Below, piece by piece: positions 24,931-37,189 of a stretch of DNA of 64,000 nt (positions are counted from its first letter, which is position 1; the number at the start of each line of letters is the position of its first letter). Origin of the DNA: Trifolium pratense (taxonomy: Eukaryota > Streptophyta > Magnoliopsida > Fabales > Fabaceae); contig NC_060065.1 of NCBI RefSeq assembly GCF_020283565.1, forward strand, positions 52,316,409 through 52,380,408, in the 5' to 3' direction. The position numbers were made by a program, and so were the translations under genes. The notes under the pieces are model-generated. The model had not been told where the DNA came from. It saw only the letters and a list, made by a program, of their open reading frames with translations, and made no database searches.

Positions 24931-27900
24931 TCCATATCCGTGTGTGAGTGAGTGAGTGTGAGTGTGGGTGAGTTGGGTGGGGGGACAAGGCAGGAAAGTA
25001 CAGAACCCACACTTCTTCTCCTTTGCTTTGTGCTTAGCTTTATCTTTTTTTGTTTCTTTATTAATAATAATTTCTTACCTTGTTGGTGAGACCCTCCACC
25101 AAAACACAAACAAAAAAATTATGTTTGATTCATTTAATAAAAACAAAAAATTTATGTATGACCTTATAAGTGTGTATTGTTTGGTTTAGTGTTTGGCAGC
25201 AACTGCTCAGAATTCAGAGATTGAGCCCTTTCTCTGCATCACTAGTACTCACTCCATTTCTTCACATTTTCCTTTTACTTTTTTTACTTCATGTCCTCAT
25301 ATGCATCTCATGCCCTTCCAACTTTCTCATACTTGCTCCTAATAGATTGATCAGTAATTTTATTTTTACCGTTTTATGAGATGATTAATCTTCGTTAAGA
25401 ATTTATTGGTGTTTAAAAGTCTCACATCGAATATGAGATTCTCAATATTGTCATGTTCGACGTCCACATCATCTTTCACTTTATCGGTACTGACCCGATA
25501 ATAACTCTTTTCCTTTTTAGCGGCTTCATTCACCTGCTCATTTATCTTTGCCAACTTTTTAATACCTATATGAATCATACTTAACAAAGGTTCTTTATGA
25601 GCCATGAAGTATGGCCGTTTTACATAAGTGAGTTTTTAAAAACCTAACCTTCTCTTTTTAAGAAAATGTCTTATATGAATATGATATGATGTAGTCAAAT
25701 AATAATGAAAGGTTTGAGTAATTTGCAGGTTTTGTAGGGCCCATAAGGTAGTACTTCACCCGACACATAGATTATTGTTTGGATAAAGATAAACTAAGAA
25801 ATCACTTTTCAATTGCTTTTAGATAAAATATTTTTTCCCTAATTTCATCACTTATCTCTTGAAGGCAAATGCAGCTAGGCCTCCTTTCCAAAGAACCCCT
25901 CGTGCATACAAAATCAAAACACTTCATAAGCACTAATAATAATTTGAGTAATATTTAATTCATATCTTTCAATAAAGTAATAAACTAATTAAAATATTAA
26001 TTACCTTGCACGGGTACTATGCATTTTTAACTTTTGTTTAAAATTCTTGACTACTTTATAAAAATGTTATTGCAATTTCAAATGTCATAATCAACAATAT
26101 AATAATAAAAGAAAACGTGTGTAACTTAATCATTGCTAGATACAAATAAGAAAGAATATACCATGAACGTACGTATGTATTGTTTGATGATGAGCAAGGA
26201 AAGTTGGTAGGAGTGTCAAGCAATTGAATATTAAATCTTCAATATATTTTTCCTATTCTTACTGTAAAAATAAAAGCAAATAAATAAAATAAAAATTGTT
26301 GTTCTACCTTATATGGATACACTACAATATGTTGCTTATAGAACAGGAATCTGCTCAAAGTAGATCATGCATTGCAGAGTTGTACACTCTACCAAGTTAC
26401 TAATTGGGTGTCACAAAGTTGATGGTTGATATACAACTGAATCTACTATAACATGTGGTTATGAGTTTGAAATTTTTACTTATAATATAGGTGTGAAGTA
26501 TTCACTCTTATTGGCGATGATAAATTTTGGTGGAGTACATGTGGAGTGCATACTATAAGCTCTCTCCTCCCAACCAAATTATTTGCATATACAGGAGTTA
26601 TGAATCGAACTTCTGATGAACTTCTGACCACACACTTAAATGATCTATCCTTGCTACTTGGTTGTAAAGAATCAACCAAATTGAAAATTAAATATATTAA
26701 AATATTTAAATATACATTTATAAATGTTATTTTAATAAAGTATTTGGGGATGGAGTCTCCGCAAGACGGAGGGTAAAATCTCATCCCCAAATCTCTCTTG
26801 GGAGACTTTCTCCTTCATCCCCATCTCCACAGAAAAAATTCTCCATTTTCAAATCCCTAAACCGAACAATCTCCGTGGAGATCTCCATTTACAAATAAAA
26901 TTCACATCCTAAAACATATGAACTCTTCAATTATTGAAATTCCTCCCTTTGCTACCCTCTCCTTATATATAGGAAGTAAAGGGTCAATTTCTTCTTCACA
27001 TGTATATGATCTATACCTTTTTTATCTATCCAACTTTGCATACCAAATAAATAAGCCGTATATAGCTTTACTGTAATCAGTACACACTCCATAACTCTAT
27101 CTCTATCTGCTTTAATTAATGTGTCTTTGTCTTTTGGATTGATTTTGTTTTTCTTGTCTTTGGCAATAAGTTTCAAATTTAGTTTTATTATTAATCGCCC
27201 GCATGCATCATAACCTTCCATCATATATGTCCATGTCTCCTTAATTTCCCATATTGTTTGGTATTTGTTGGTGTGTGTTTGCTTGTACCGTAGTATTTCC
27301 TCTTTTCTAAAATACTACTACTATATTTGGTTAAAAATTAATAAGTCAAAGAAAGTCAAAGAAAATTAATATATTTGGTTAAAAATTTGGACAAAATATA
27401 TTCACAGTTGTCGATCAATTTTTGCTTATATTTTAGGACGAAAAGAGTATTTCATATTGATTAAAAAATTTGATAAATAAAAAAATGTTGATTTTACTCA
27501 ATTTCCCATAATATTACTATTTATGTATTTATGTTATTAAAGTAAAAAATAATAAATTAGAATGATGCACGTAATATTAATATTATTAATGTTATAAACT
27601 AAAGGAGTACGTATTTGGTACATACCCCAGCCTAGGTAGTCAATCAAGGATTGATGAAGCTGTTGGGGTCTAATAATGAGTACTTTATGAATGATATGAG
27701 AATGGATCTCTCAATTTTGTTTTCCTCAATTTTTACATCTCAATCATCAATCAACTTCCTTCAATTTCTTTTAAATTTAAATAAATTTTATATTTATGAT
27801 CCAATGACCTATATTCCACATTATTTCCTCAATTTTTTTCCACACCAGAGAATCCATTATATAATCCATGCTTTTGAAAGGAGCCCATGCTTTGCTTAGT

Positions 27901-28150
27901 TCCAATAAACAAAGAGTTAATGGGTCCATCATAGGAGACAAAGGGTATCCCATAATTACTCATTTGTAATTGGGGTATCAAAATCATATAAATAGATCTC
28001 TTGAATTGTGAGGGAGGAGCCTCGCTAGATTGGATCGGTACATTGAGCATCGAATAATTTTATAAGTGACTCTAACATTACATCTTCACCCAAAAATCTT
28101 AAGGCATCGAGTTTATGAGTTTTCTCACTTATAAAGTATTCAACATCAAC
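24931..28150. other. Intergenic DNA, AT-rich, no gene seen
   Basis: No open frame here has a recognisable family. There is a G/T-rich stretch at 24940-24985, an LTR-like word (AAGTCTCACATCGAAT) at about 25419, and a segment at 26750-26830 with GGAGTCTCCGC..GAGACTTTCTCC that resembles decayed repeats. A likely Stowaway lies at about 27292-27451 (ends AGTATTTCCTCTTTTCTAAA and TTTTAGGACGAAAAGAGTA). Confidence 0.4.
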
Positions 28151-28153
28151 TCT

Positions 28154-28336
28154 TCCAACTAATATGAGACTTTTGTCACACTTGATATATTTCAACGATC
28201 AAAGATAAGAAAAGTAAAAAAAAATAAAAAATTACCTATAGCTCCAACTAATGTGAGACTTTTGTCACATTTAATATATCTCAACAATCAAAGATAAGAA
28301 AAGTAATAAAAAAAAACAAAAAAAAAGTACCTATAG
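28154..28336. repeat. 89-bp tandem duplication
   Basis: Two units starting at 28154 and 28243 share TCCAACTAATATGAGACTTT-like starts, AATCAAAGATAAGAAAAGTA and ACCTATAG. They differ mainly in the A-run lengths. Confidence 0.75.
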
Positions 28337-28871
28337 GCTATAGCAATCATAGATCAAAAATTTCATCATATCAAAGTTATTTTATTTTTATATTATTTAC
28401 AAGGTGAATATGCCTCATTTTATTATTTTTATTTAATCCCTATCTTGATTATTTGTGAGACTTGTTTTATCTAAAGATTTACATATGTTTCAAGAGCTTT
28501 TAATTATTATATATCACTTCATAAAACAAAAAGTTTTTTTTTTCTCATTACAACTAAATTGTGACAAGGCCATCTTAATCAAAATTGGACCTACTCCTCT
28601 AATTCTTTTCAAACTTGAAAAGTGAAAAGACTCATAAATCTTTCTATTGCATGTTAAACGAATTGATAGGAATTTAAATCATTAGTACTGCATAGGAGAG
28701 TGTATTTTCTTGTGAATCACCAAAAAAAGTTTATAATTAAAATTAAAATCGCTAATCTCTCTCTTCTCAGGACAATGTGTCTTAATAAGCTTCTTAATTT
28801 AAAATAGAATGCCAATTTTTAATTGATTGTTCAGATTAAATTCTATATTATACAGATACTAATATCAACTT

Positions 28872-28943
28872 GGGCATTTGGTCTAGTGGTATGATTCTCG
28901 CTTAGGGTGCGAGAGGTCCCGAGTTCAATTCTCGGAATGCCCC
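28872..28943 (+). tRNA. tRNA-Pro (anticodon AGG)
   Basis: The 72-nt sequence folds as a cloverleaf. The 7-bp acceptor stem is GGGCATT/AATGCCC with C as discriminator. The anticodon stem CTCGC/GCGAG encloses the loop TTAGGGT (anticodon AGG). The T stem CCGAG/CTCGG encloses TTCAATT. A T-run directly downstream (28944-28947) serves as a Pol III terminator. There is no intron. Unlike the SINE-like units elsewhere, all stems are intact. Confidence 0.95.
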
Positions 28944-28949
28944 TTTTCT

Positions 28950-30780
28950 TTGTTATCTTTTTATTCATTTTTTTTAACTTTTTAATGTAGTTTGATTTAG
29001 TCTTATAAAAAACGATAAAATTACAGTAACAGAGTCTCTTTCGTGGGCTCGTAATAATGCATAATAAGCAAGGATGGGCTTTGGACCTTGAAAATCTTAT
29101 GTGATTTTAAATCCTTAATTAGAGACCTTCATCATTATATTCATTAATTCCCATGAAATAACAAAAGGAAAAGACAAATTAGAGTACCAAATTAAGACAG
29201 ATCATCATAAATTAAATGATCCAAAGGTAGGTATCATATTATAGTTGTATTGTTAATTAAGAAGACAAAAAGTGAGAGACATATGTCAACAAATATTTCA
29301 TATATATACACGTAAAAAAAGTATTCTGCTTAGAGTGAAAATAGGCCAATCCAATGGACAAAATTCCTTGATCTAGTAGTAAAGACCAACATTTTATGAA
29401 AAAATTATTTAGCTAAAAAGGATAGGCTTTTAGGTCATTAAACTTGTTAATTTTTTTGTCGTAGTGACTAAAAATTTCACTGTTAAGTTGGATAAGTGAA
29501 ATGATTAGAGTCATCGTGAGTTTAACTCAGTTAGTAGGGGCATCGCACCATATGTGCAGGAGTTCGGGTTCGAACTCGGGACATTTCATTTATTCACCTT
29601 TAAGGTGAATTTTCTAACCACTATGCTAGTTGACAAAAAAAGTGAGATGATTGGAGTGCGAAACCTAACCCTTGCATATAATACAACGTTTTTGCCAATT
29701 GAACTAATCTATAGGTATATTAAACTTGTTATTCTATTTAAACTAAATATATGTTATGGTTAGTTACTTAATTAAAGATGTTAAAATGAAATATGTAGGT
29801 TAGCAAATCATATTATATTATATTTTCCTAAAAGCTAATACTCAAGTCTACAAATATCTATGACAAGCACGGGCGGCTCTGAATTTTAGGAGGCTCTGTG
29901 CAAAATATAAAAGTGGTCTCTTAATAAAAAAATATAATTTTTTTTTAAAAAAAAAATCGATTTAAATTGCATATAATATATATATATAAAAAAAACCATT
30001 CTTATTCTTTCTAAATATATAAATTATCAATATTAAACTAATTGCATTAAATCAAATGGGACAAGAAATACAAAATAATTATCTTTGTATATAACGTCAA
30101 AAAGGAACCTCCTAATCTAAGGTTAAATTTTATGCAAAGATTAAAATGGACTAGAGCCATATTTACGAGTATAGATAACTAATCTATTAATACTCATATG
30201 ATATTTTATGAACATTAACAATATATAACTATTATTTTAGGGCCTAAAAATTAATCTATTAATATACATCTGATATTTTATAGGTATAAATAATATATAA
30301 GTAATATTATAGGACCTCAAAATTTTAAGTTGAGGCCCTCAAAATTTTGAGGCCCGATGCCGTAGCGCATCTTGCACATGTGTGAAGCCGCCGCTGATGA
30401 CAAGTAACATGTTAGATTTAAATCATAATTTTTTAATCATATCAAACTTAGGTTTTGTAAAAACCTAAACTATTTCCATTCCAATCTTGTTAGGTTAGTT
30501 TATGCGTCAAAGGCAAAAGTCAACAACAAAAAAACACACCCTTGGATATAACTGGATTATTTTTTTCAACATAAACAAGAAAAAAAATGAAATCCCATTT
30601 TTTGTCCAAATCTCAATTTCTCATCCAATATTATATTAGAACATAGACTCCTCTAAACAACCTCCACTCATCATTAACTTATCATCTATATATTTATTAT
30701 TATGCCTCAAAATTAACAAGTACATACAATTTGTTAAAATTGCTTGCAACATAATTAATTAAGAAGCAAATTAATTAACC
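28950..30780. other. Intergenic DNA between tRNA-Pro and MLO
   Basis: Apart from the SINE at 29512 it is AT-rich. A segment at about 29865-30400 has GGCGGCTCTGAATTTTAGGAGG at the left and CTTGCACATGTGTGAAGCCGCC at the right, with GAGGCCC and CAAAATTTTGAGG words between, so it looks like one element with inverted ends. The MLO promoter is the last few hundred bases; TATATATTTA near 30687 could be its TATA box. Confidence 0.4.
29512..29639 (+). mobile_element. tRNA-derived SINE with 18-bp target-site duplication
   Basis: The body begins with a box-A-like TTAACTCAGTTAGTAGGGG, has box B GGTTCGAACTC and ends GTTGACAAAAAA. It is flanked by 18-bp direct repeats at 29494-29511 and 29640-29657 that match at 16 positions. 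It belongs to the same family as 4609-4736, in the opposite orientation. Confidence 0.82.
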
Positions 30781-33700
30781 ATGGCAGGAGGTGGAGGAAG
30801 AAGCTTAACTGAAACACCTACTTGGGCAGTTGCAGTTGTTTGCTTTGTTTTACTTTCTATATCTATAATCATTGAACACATCTTCCACATCATAGGAAAG
30901 GTATACATGCACACATATAATTGTACATTTAAATTATTTAATTTATATACATCGACAATATATTTATTTAATTTGTGCATGTTCCATAAAAAAAAATTGT
31001 GCATGTGAGCAGTGGATGAAGAAGAAGCATAAAAGTGCCTTATACGAGTCACTTGAAAAAATCAAATCAGGTATGAAATTTGAATCATTTTTTTTTTAAT
31101 TCAAAATAATAGTAGATAAACGGGCAACGAACTACGTCGCTATGTTAACCTTTTCTGAATGACAAAATGAATCATCCTAGAAATCTATGAAACACGGACA
31201 AAGATACGGATACCAGACACGATATGAACATTGACACGTCGACACCGATAATATTTTAAAAAAGTGAAATAATTATAAGTGTCGGTTTTGTGTTGCTATT
31301 GGACGCTGACGCGTGTTCGACATTAGAACACACCTAATTCAAGGAATGTTTGTGCTTTGTAGAAAACCACATCCATAAAATTTGAAAAAGTTATAGTATT
31401 ATTATGTATTGAACATTTTATGTGTGTTAATTGCAGAGTTAATGTTATTGGGATTCATATCATTACTCCTAACAGTTGGAGAAGGTTTGATATCAAAGAT
31501 ATGTATATCAGAAAAGGTTGCAGCTACATGGCATCCTTGTAACAATAATGTAGATGAAGAAGAAGACCACGAAGCCGGTGGTCGCCGGAGATTACTAGCA
31601 AATCCCCGGCGTATATTGGCTGGTGGAGGAAGTGATAAATGTGAAGCTGAGGGAAAAGTAGCGTTTGTGTCAGCAGATGGTATTCATCAACTACATATAT
31701 TTATCTTTGTGTTGGCTGTTTTTCATGTCGTTTGTTGCATACTTACTCTGGCTTTAGGCAGAGCAAAGGTATAAACACATCTTTTACTACTTTTTATTTA
31801 AGGTTAAATTATATTTTTAGCCTAACTTTCATAAACTCGAGATTTCAGCCTCATAACTTTCATAATATCATTTTTGACTCTTTAACTTTAGTCACTTTTG
31901 TAAAAAGCTAACCATCTACCGATTTTGACTAATTCAACACAGATGTGAATAGTTACTCACTTGTCACGTAGTATGTCTTGCCACATATGTTGACGTGTCA
32001 CGTGAGTCGTTGTCCATGTGCCAAGACATGTTGGCGTGACATGCGAGTTATTGTTCATGTGTGCGTTGATTTGGTCAAAATCAGTGGGGTCAGCTTTTTA
32101 CAAATGAGCGGGCCAAAAATGTTATTAGGAAAGTTATGTTGCCAAAATCACAAGGTTGTAAAAGTTAGAGAGAAAAAATGCAATTTAATATTTATTTAAT
32201 TATTATAATTATACTATATGATTTATTTATCTCTTTGATACATAAATTGATTAATTATAACTCAATAGATGAGAAGGTGGAAAAGATGGGAAGAAGAAAC
32301 CAAGACACCCGAGTACCAATTTTCACATGGTTAGTCAGACACATCTGCTATGAATTTTGCCAAATTACTATTATGAAGGAATGTGTTAAAGAAAGTGCTA
32401 ATTAATTATTAATTAATGTTGTATATAAATAATTTTATATATATGTTAGGGGAACTCACATGATATATTTGGTGCATTATTTGTGTATGACAGATCCTGA
32501 AAGATTCAGATTTGCTAGTGAGACTTCATTTGGAAAAAGACACTTGAGTTTCTGGACTAAAAATCCTGTCCTCATTTGGATTGTAAGTCTAAGTGAAACT
32601 CATTTTTGAGCATTTTCATCATTTTATAAATTATAATACTAATTATATTTTACTAAATAAATTATTGTGTTTGTTATACTTAATTGCATTTTGCAGGTTT
32701 GTTTCTTCAGGCAATTTGTAAGGTCGGTTCCTGAAGTGGATTACTTGACCTTAAGGCATGGATTTATTATGGTAATTAATATTACCCCTACCAATTTCTA
32801 TCATTTCTTTAGTTAGCAGTATTTTTCTCGTCAATGATGATCGAACTTAAGATCTTATTCTTAATACCCAAACTCCTGATTACTATGTTAAACCCAGTGA
32901 ATTTCTTTAGTTAGTAGTATTCATTAATAAGGATTTAATTTGTATATATACTGATAGTGTAAAACTTTTTTGACACGTACATTCAATCAAATCACGACAT
33001 GTAGATATTTGTTGAGATATTTCACGAACAAATCTATAAAAGTGACACTATAATGTGATTTAGTTGAATGCATGTGTAAAAATATTTTACACCGTCAATG
33101 CGTAGCAATTAATCTCCATTAATAATACTTGTTTGTTATGAAATTTATTTAACTAAATTCGACATTATTATTATTATTATCTTATAATTATAGGCACATT
33201 TGGCACCTCAAAGTCATGAGAAATTTGACTTTAGACAATATATCAAAAGGTGTTTGGAAGAAGACTTCAAAGTTGTTGTAGGAATCAGGTTATTCTACTT
33301 TATGTCTTTTTTCCCTTCTTTTCCTTTTATGATTTTTTATTTAGAAATTTAATACATTATTTATCAAGTATTGACTCCTCTCTTAATTTTTTTTAGTCCT
33401 CCAATCTGGTTCATCACAGTGTTCTTCCTCCTGTTCCATACTCATGGTAATTAGCAAATTGTACATCTTATAATAACTCATAATTAAGGTCAAAAATTTC
33501 ACACATTATTATTATAGTTTAGTTTTCATATGCATTGTTAAAGTTTTAAAAAGTTTTATACTATCGGAATATCACAACTAATTATGTACGTGTGACTCAA
33601 CAAGATTCTAATAAAAGTCAAAACGTTTTTAATGATCTGACAGGGTGGCACTCTTATCTTTGGCTACCATTTGTTCCTTTGATTGTAAGTACATGCAATG

Positions 33701-35641
33701 CCATAGCGTATAAACTAAATTAGTATTACATTAAATAGAGATTGTTGTTAATTAATGATATTTTTGTTTGAATAAAATATAAAAAAAATAAAATAATTTG
33801 ATGTCCCAAAATTGTAGGTTGTCCTATTAGTTGGAACAAAGCTGCAAGTTATAATAACTCAAATGGGTCTTAGAATTCATAAACAAGGAATGGTTGTAAA
33901 GGGTGAGCCAGTGGTGCAACCTGGTGATGACCTCTTTTGGTTTAACAAACCTAGATTTATTCTCTTCCTTATTAATTTTGTGCTTTTTCAGGTAATTAAA
34001 TTAAGCAATAACTTCAATTTAATTTTAAATATTAAATAAATACAGTGACTAACCAAAGTCTCTTGTGTGTTATTATTTGTACATTTATTGAAACAGAATT
34101 CCTTCCAGCTTGCTTTCTTTTCATGGACTGCAGTAAGTACTCCATATAAAAATTCATATAATATAGTTTTTTTTTATAACAATCATATAGTATAGTATTT
34201 TTTTTTAATCAAATAGGCTAGTGATTAGAATTTTACTATGCAATGTCCCCACCAGAATTTGACTATCAACTCGAGTCAAATAAGTGAGTATATCAGAGTT
34301 CGAACCTCAATCTCTACATATTACATGCAATATCCCTACCAACTGAGTTATTTGATTATGCACTTATAGGCTATTAGCAATGATGAAATCATGAAACTCA
34401 TATTTTTGAATTGTTTGATTTTTTTTCTAGCTTCAATTTGGGTTGACATCCTGTTACAATTCACATAAGGATGGTGTGGCCATTAGAATTTCCATGGGGT
34501 GAGTCTCATAATATATTATATACACCCATTCATTCCCTTTTAACTTGCATTAAAAATATGTACAAAAAAAATATATGTGTCAATATTAGTATCAAGTTTA
34601 TTGTATGCAATTAAATTAACTTGGATGATTTGGCAGAATCTTCGTTCAAATTCTTTGCAGCTATGTGACTCTTCCTCTCTATGCTCTCGTGACACAGGTA
34701 ATATATACTATAATGAGATCTCATACTATAATATAAAATATGTTTATATACATATGAAAAATGAAAAACTTGGGAGTTTGGGCGGGTCATGGCTACCCCG
34801 GTCTTAAAGGAGATCCGCCCTTAACTTAATACTATATTTCTATTACTTTTCGTTATATAATATAATGATTTAAAATGACAGTAAAAATAGGGAGTCTCAT
34901 TTTCTATGTATAAGAATGAAGTGAAATAAATATTCATATACATGCCGCTAAAAATAGTATTGACATGCATTATAATTATGGAAGACATACTTATGATACT
35001 TTTGACTAAAATGTCACATTATGTTCTAGTCCATGATAAATTTGGCTATTTTCTTTTCACTTATATTTAGTTATACTAACCCCTTTTCATTTTCAACTAT
35101 TAAATAAATATCTTCTTCTTTTATTTATTTATTTATTTATTTAAATCAGATGGGTTCAACCATGAAACCAACAATATTCAACGATAAAGTAGCCACAGCT
35201 CTAAGGAATTGGCACCACACCGCAAGGAAGCACGTAAAGCAGAACCGTGAATCTGGGCATCAAAGCCCATTATCAATAACTCCGGCCCATTCAATGTCCC
35301 CGGCCCAAATCCTTCGTCATTACCGCAACGAAATGGACACACCAACAAGAATCAACTTTGATACCCCATATGAGTCATATTCACCCTCACCTTCCAACTC
35401 GCACCACCACAAGGTTGAGCCCAATGTTGCTTCTTCCAACTCAATTCGTTTTCTTGAAATGGAAATGGGTCACTTGGCCCATGATCAACAACAAGATGTC
35501 ATTGAGCCCAAGCCTGTTTCTATGGGCTCGATTCTGGCTCAAGTTGAGATTGATGTCCAACAACACAGTGATGAATTTTCATTTTCTAAAATGGCAGCAA
35601 ATCAAGCTGAGATTGATGATGCCCAACAACACAAAGATTGA
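30781..35641 (+). CDS. MLO-like seven-transmembrane protein, 14 exons, 583 aa
   Basis: MLO proteins are plant plasma-membrane proteins with seven helices and a calmodulin-binding tail; clade V members are powdery mildew susceptibility factors. Exons: 30781-30900, 31013-31070, 31437-31768, 32269-32329, 32494-32582, 32697-32771, 33194-33288, 33397-33446, 33644-33684, 33818-33991, 34097-34132, 34431-34498, 34637-34697, 35150-35641. Visible: [11 protein letters not shown] at the N-terminus, [12 protein letters not shown], a first loop with an Arg-rich insert (about 102-120), [13 protein letters not shown], and [19 protein letters not shown] (calmodulin-binding region, about 428-447). The tail carries EFSF (about 562-565), the D/E-F-S-F signature of clade V, so clade V is likely but inferred. 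The extreme tail holds a 21-codon duplication (35539 onward). Introns 2, 3, 6 and 11 carry mobile elements. Confidence 0.94.
31185..31362. mobile_element. MITE of the CTATGAAGCAC family, copy 1 (MLO intron 2)
   Basis: Ends are CTATGAAACACGG and TTTGTGCTTTGTAG, a diverged version of the inverted end CTATGAAGCAC. The interior has GACACG and AAGTGTCGG words shared with copies at 44929, 49690 and 51843. Confidence 0.65.
31799..32190. mobile_element. Probable MITE in MLO intron 3
   Basis: Inverted ends pair TTAAATTATATTTTTAGCC on the left with AAAAAATGCAATTTAA on the right. The right end is followed by TATTTATTTAA, resembling the left flank TTTATTTAA. The interior has ACGTGTCACGTGAG-type words. 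Borders are approximate. Confidence 0.5.
32823..32900 (-). mobile_element. Short SINE-like insertion in MLO intron 6
   Basis: A 78-bp insert with a box-B-like AGTTCGATCATC on the minus strand is flanked by 20-bp direct repeats (32803-32822, 32901-32920) matching at 19 positions. The duplication makes this an insertion beyond reasonable doubt; SINE identity is inferred. Confidence 0.7.
32932..33118. mobile_element. MITE related to the RRP4-flanking pair (MLO intron 6)
   Basis: It shares GCATGTGTAAAAATATTTTACACCG-type sequence, ACATTCAAT and terminal AATTAAT words with the elements at 38046 and 42601, but it is clearly more diverged. Confidence 0.5.
34197..34363 (-). mobile_element. SINE-like element in MLO intron 11
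   Basis: A T-run on the plus strand is followed by GGCTAGTGATTAGAATTTTA, then GAGTTCGAACCTC (box B region) and CCAACTGAGTTAT (box A region), in the same order as the SINEs at 4609 and 60517. An insert of about 30 bp separates the first parts. I found no clear target-site duplication. Confidence 0.6.
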
Positions 35642-35649
35642 TGCCCTCA

Positions 35650-36820
35650 TGTGTTCAAACACCCTCTAATATAAAAAGGATAATTTTAAGGGATCTATCA
35701 CCTATGAATATATGAAAAGGTCTAAAGAACATATTTCAAAGTTTTTCATCAACAAAAAAAATTCAAATCAATTATAACAACTTTTGTGATGATGGTCATG
35801 GTAGGGCTTGTATAGTTCTTTGGAGACTATGGATTTTTTTTTTGAGAGCAATATCACTTCGGATGTACATGTACATTTTTGTGTCATTCGGCTTGTATAG
35901 GGCTTGTAATATTGTTTGATTTTTTTAGAAATGTTGGATAGATGAAGTTGCTCTTATATTATGTATTTTTCATCTTTTTATCAAATTGAAAATAATAAAT
36001 AATTTTTGTTTTATGCTTTTATGTATTGAAAATAAAGGGTATTAGTAAAAGTAACTTTAAATGTATTTTCTATTCTCTATTTTTTTTTTATAAGCTATTC
36101 TCAATTTTTGTTGATTCACAAGTATAATTTGTCTATTTTAAAATTTGATTATATAACTTTTTTTTTTAATCAATATCATTCTTTTACACATGAATGCAAG
36201 ATAAACAGATAACAAATTGCACTATGTTAATCATTTCTGAATGACTAAACCAATCATTTTGAATCTACATCCATAGAGGATAGACAACGTTGTTATGCAA
36301 GACACTTTGAACTTTCTTCAAAAGATCAATGCACCTGGTGCTAACAAAATAAGAGGTAGTTTAGTAAAAATAATAATTTTTTTAATAAGTGTGAAATGTG
36401 ATAAATTTGACTATAAATAAGCCGGAGGGAGTACCACTCTTAAGTTGCAGCTATTACCGTGGTCTTCAACTATATTAAATGTTATTGTTCCTAAAATACT
36501 CCTGATTAATTGTCCACTTTTTAAGATGATTGCATATTTTCAATGCAAATTTAATATATTATAAATGATAGTTTAGTAAATACAACAATTTTGCTTACAA
36601 ATAAGGCCAGAAAGCATATAAATCATCGCATAAAAAATAAATAAGATAAAAATTATGTTAAACGGTTAAATCAAAGTGTTTAATTTAGAGCTGTCTGATC
36701 ATAAATCTGAGACTGAGGTTACCTATTGCGCGTAACTTCGTGAAGTAGCGTATAGAATCGGGATCCCTTCTTCAACTACTTCTTCCTCTAAAGTCTATTT
36801 TCACCCACTTTCCTTTCAAT
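35650..36820. other. Spacer between MLO and SEC61 beta
   Basis: The left part is the MLO 3' UTR (polyadenylation-like AATAAA words near 35990-36030). About 36206-36300 resembles the GGCAACGAACTACGTCGCT-type repeat also seen near 31118 and 42915. A lone Stowaway end (GGAGGGAGTA) lies at 36424-36433. The last 100 bp is a C/T-rich leader for SEC61 beta. Confidence 0.45.
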
Positions 36821-36861
36821 TTCAATTCTCTTTCTCAGGTTTCTTCTCCCACTCCTCCAAC

Positions 36862-37185
36862 ATGGCTAAAGGTGCATCTCAATCTCAATCATCAACTTCA
36901 ACCGCCTCCCGTCCAGCTGGAGGAGGACTCGCTGCTCCTCGCGGCTCTGCTGCTGCAACCGCCGGCATGCGCCGTCGCCGTCTCACTTCCGGAAACACTA
37001 CTTCCAGCGTCGGAGCTGGATCCAGCGGAGGTAGTAACATGCTGAGATTCTACACCGACGATGCTCCAGGTTTGAAGATATCACCTACGGTTGTGCTAGT
37101 TATGAGTCTCTGCTTCATCGGTTTTGTTACCGCTCTTCATGTGTTCGGGAAGCTTTACCGTTACAAATCTGGCGGTGGTGTTTGA
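36862..37185 (+). CDS. Protein transport protein Sec61 subunit beta (107 aa)
   Basis: This is the small tail-anchored subunit of the Sec61 translocon in the ER membrane, which helps nascent chains cross or enter the membrane. It is a single uninterrupted exon. The N-terminal half is Ser/Ala/Gly-rich with a basic patch (RRRR, about 37-40). The conserved block [20 protein letters not shown] precedes one C-terminal membrane helix (about 75-98). The length is typical. A pyrimidine-rich leader precedes the ATG, which is the only good start in frame. Confidence 0.96.
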   Translation: MAKGASQSQSSTSTASRPAGGGLAAPRGSAAATAGMRRRRLTSGNTTSSVGAGSSGGSNMLRFYTDDAPGLKISPTVVLVMSLCFIGFVTALHVFGKLYRYKSGGGV

Positions 37186-37189
37186 TTTC

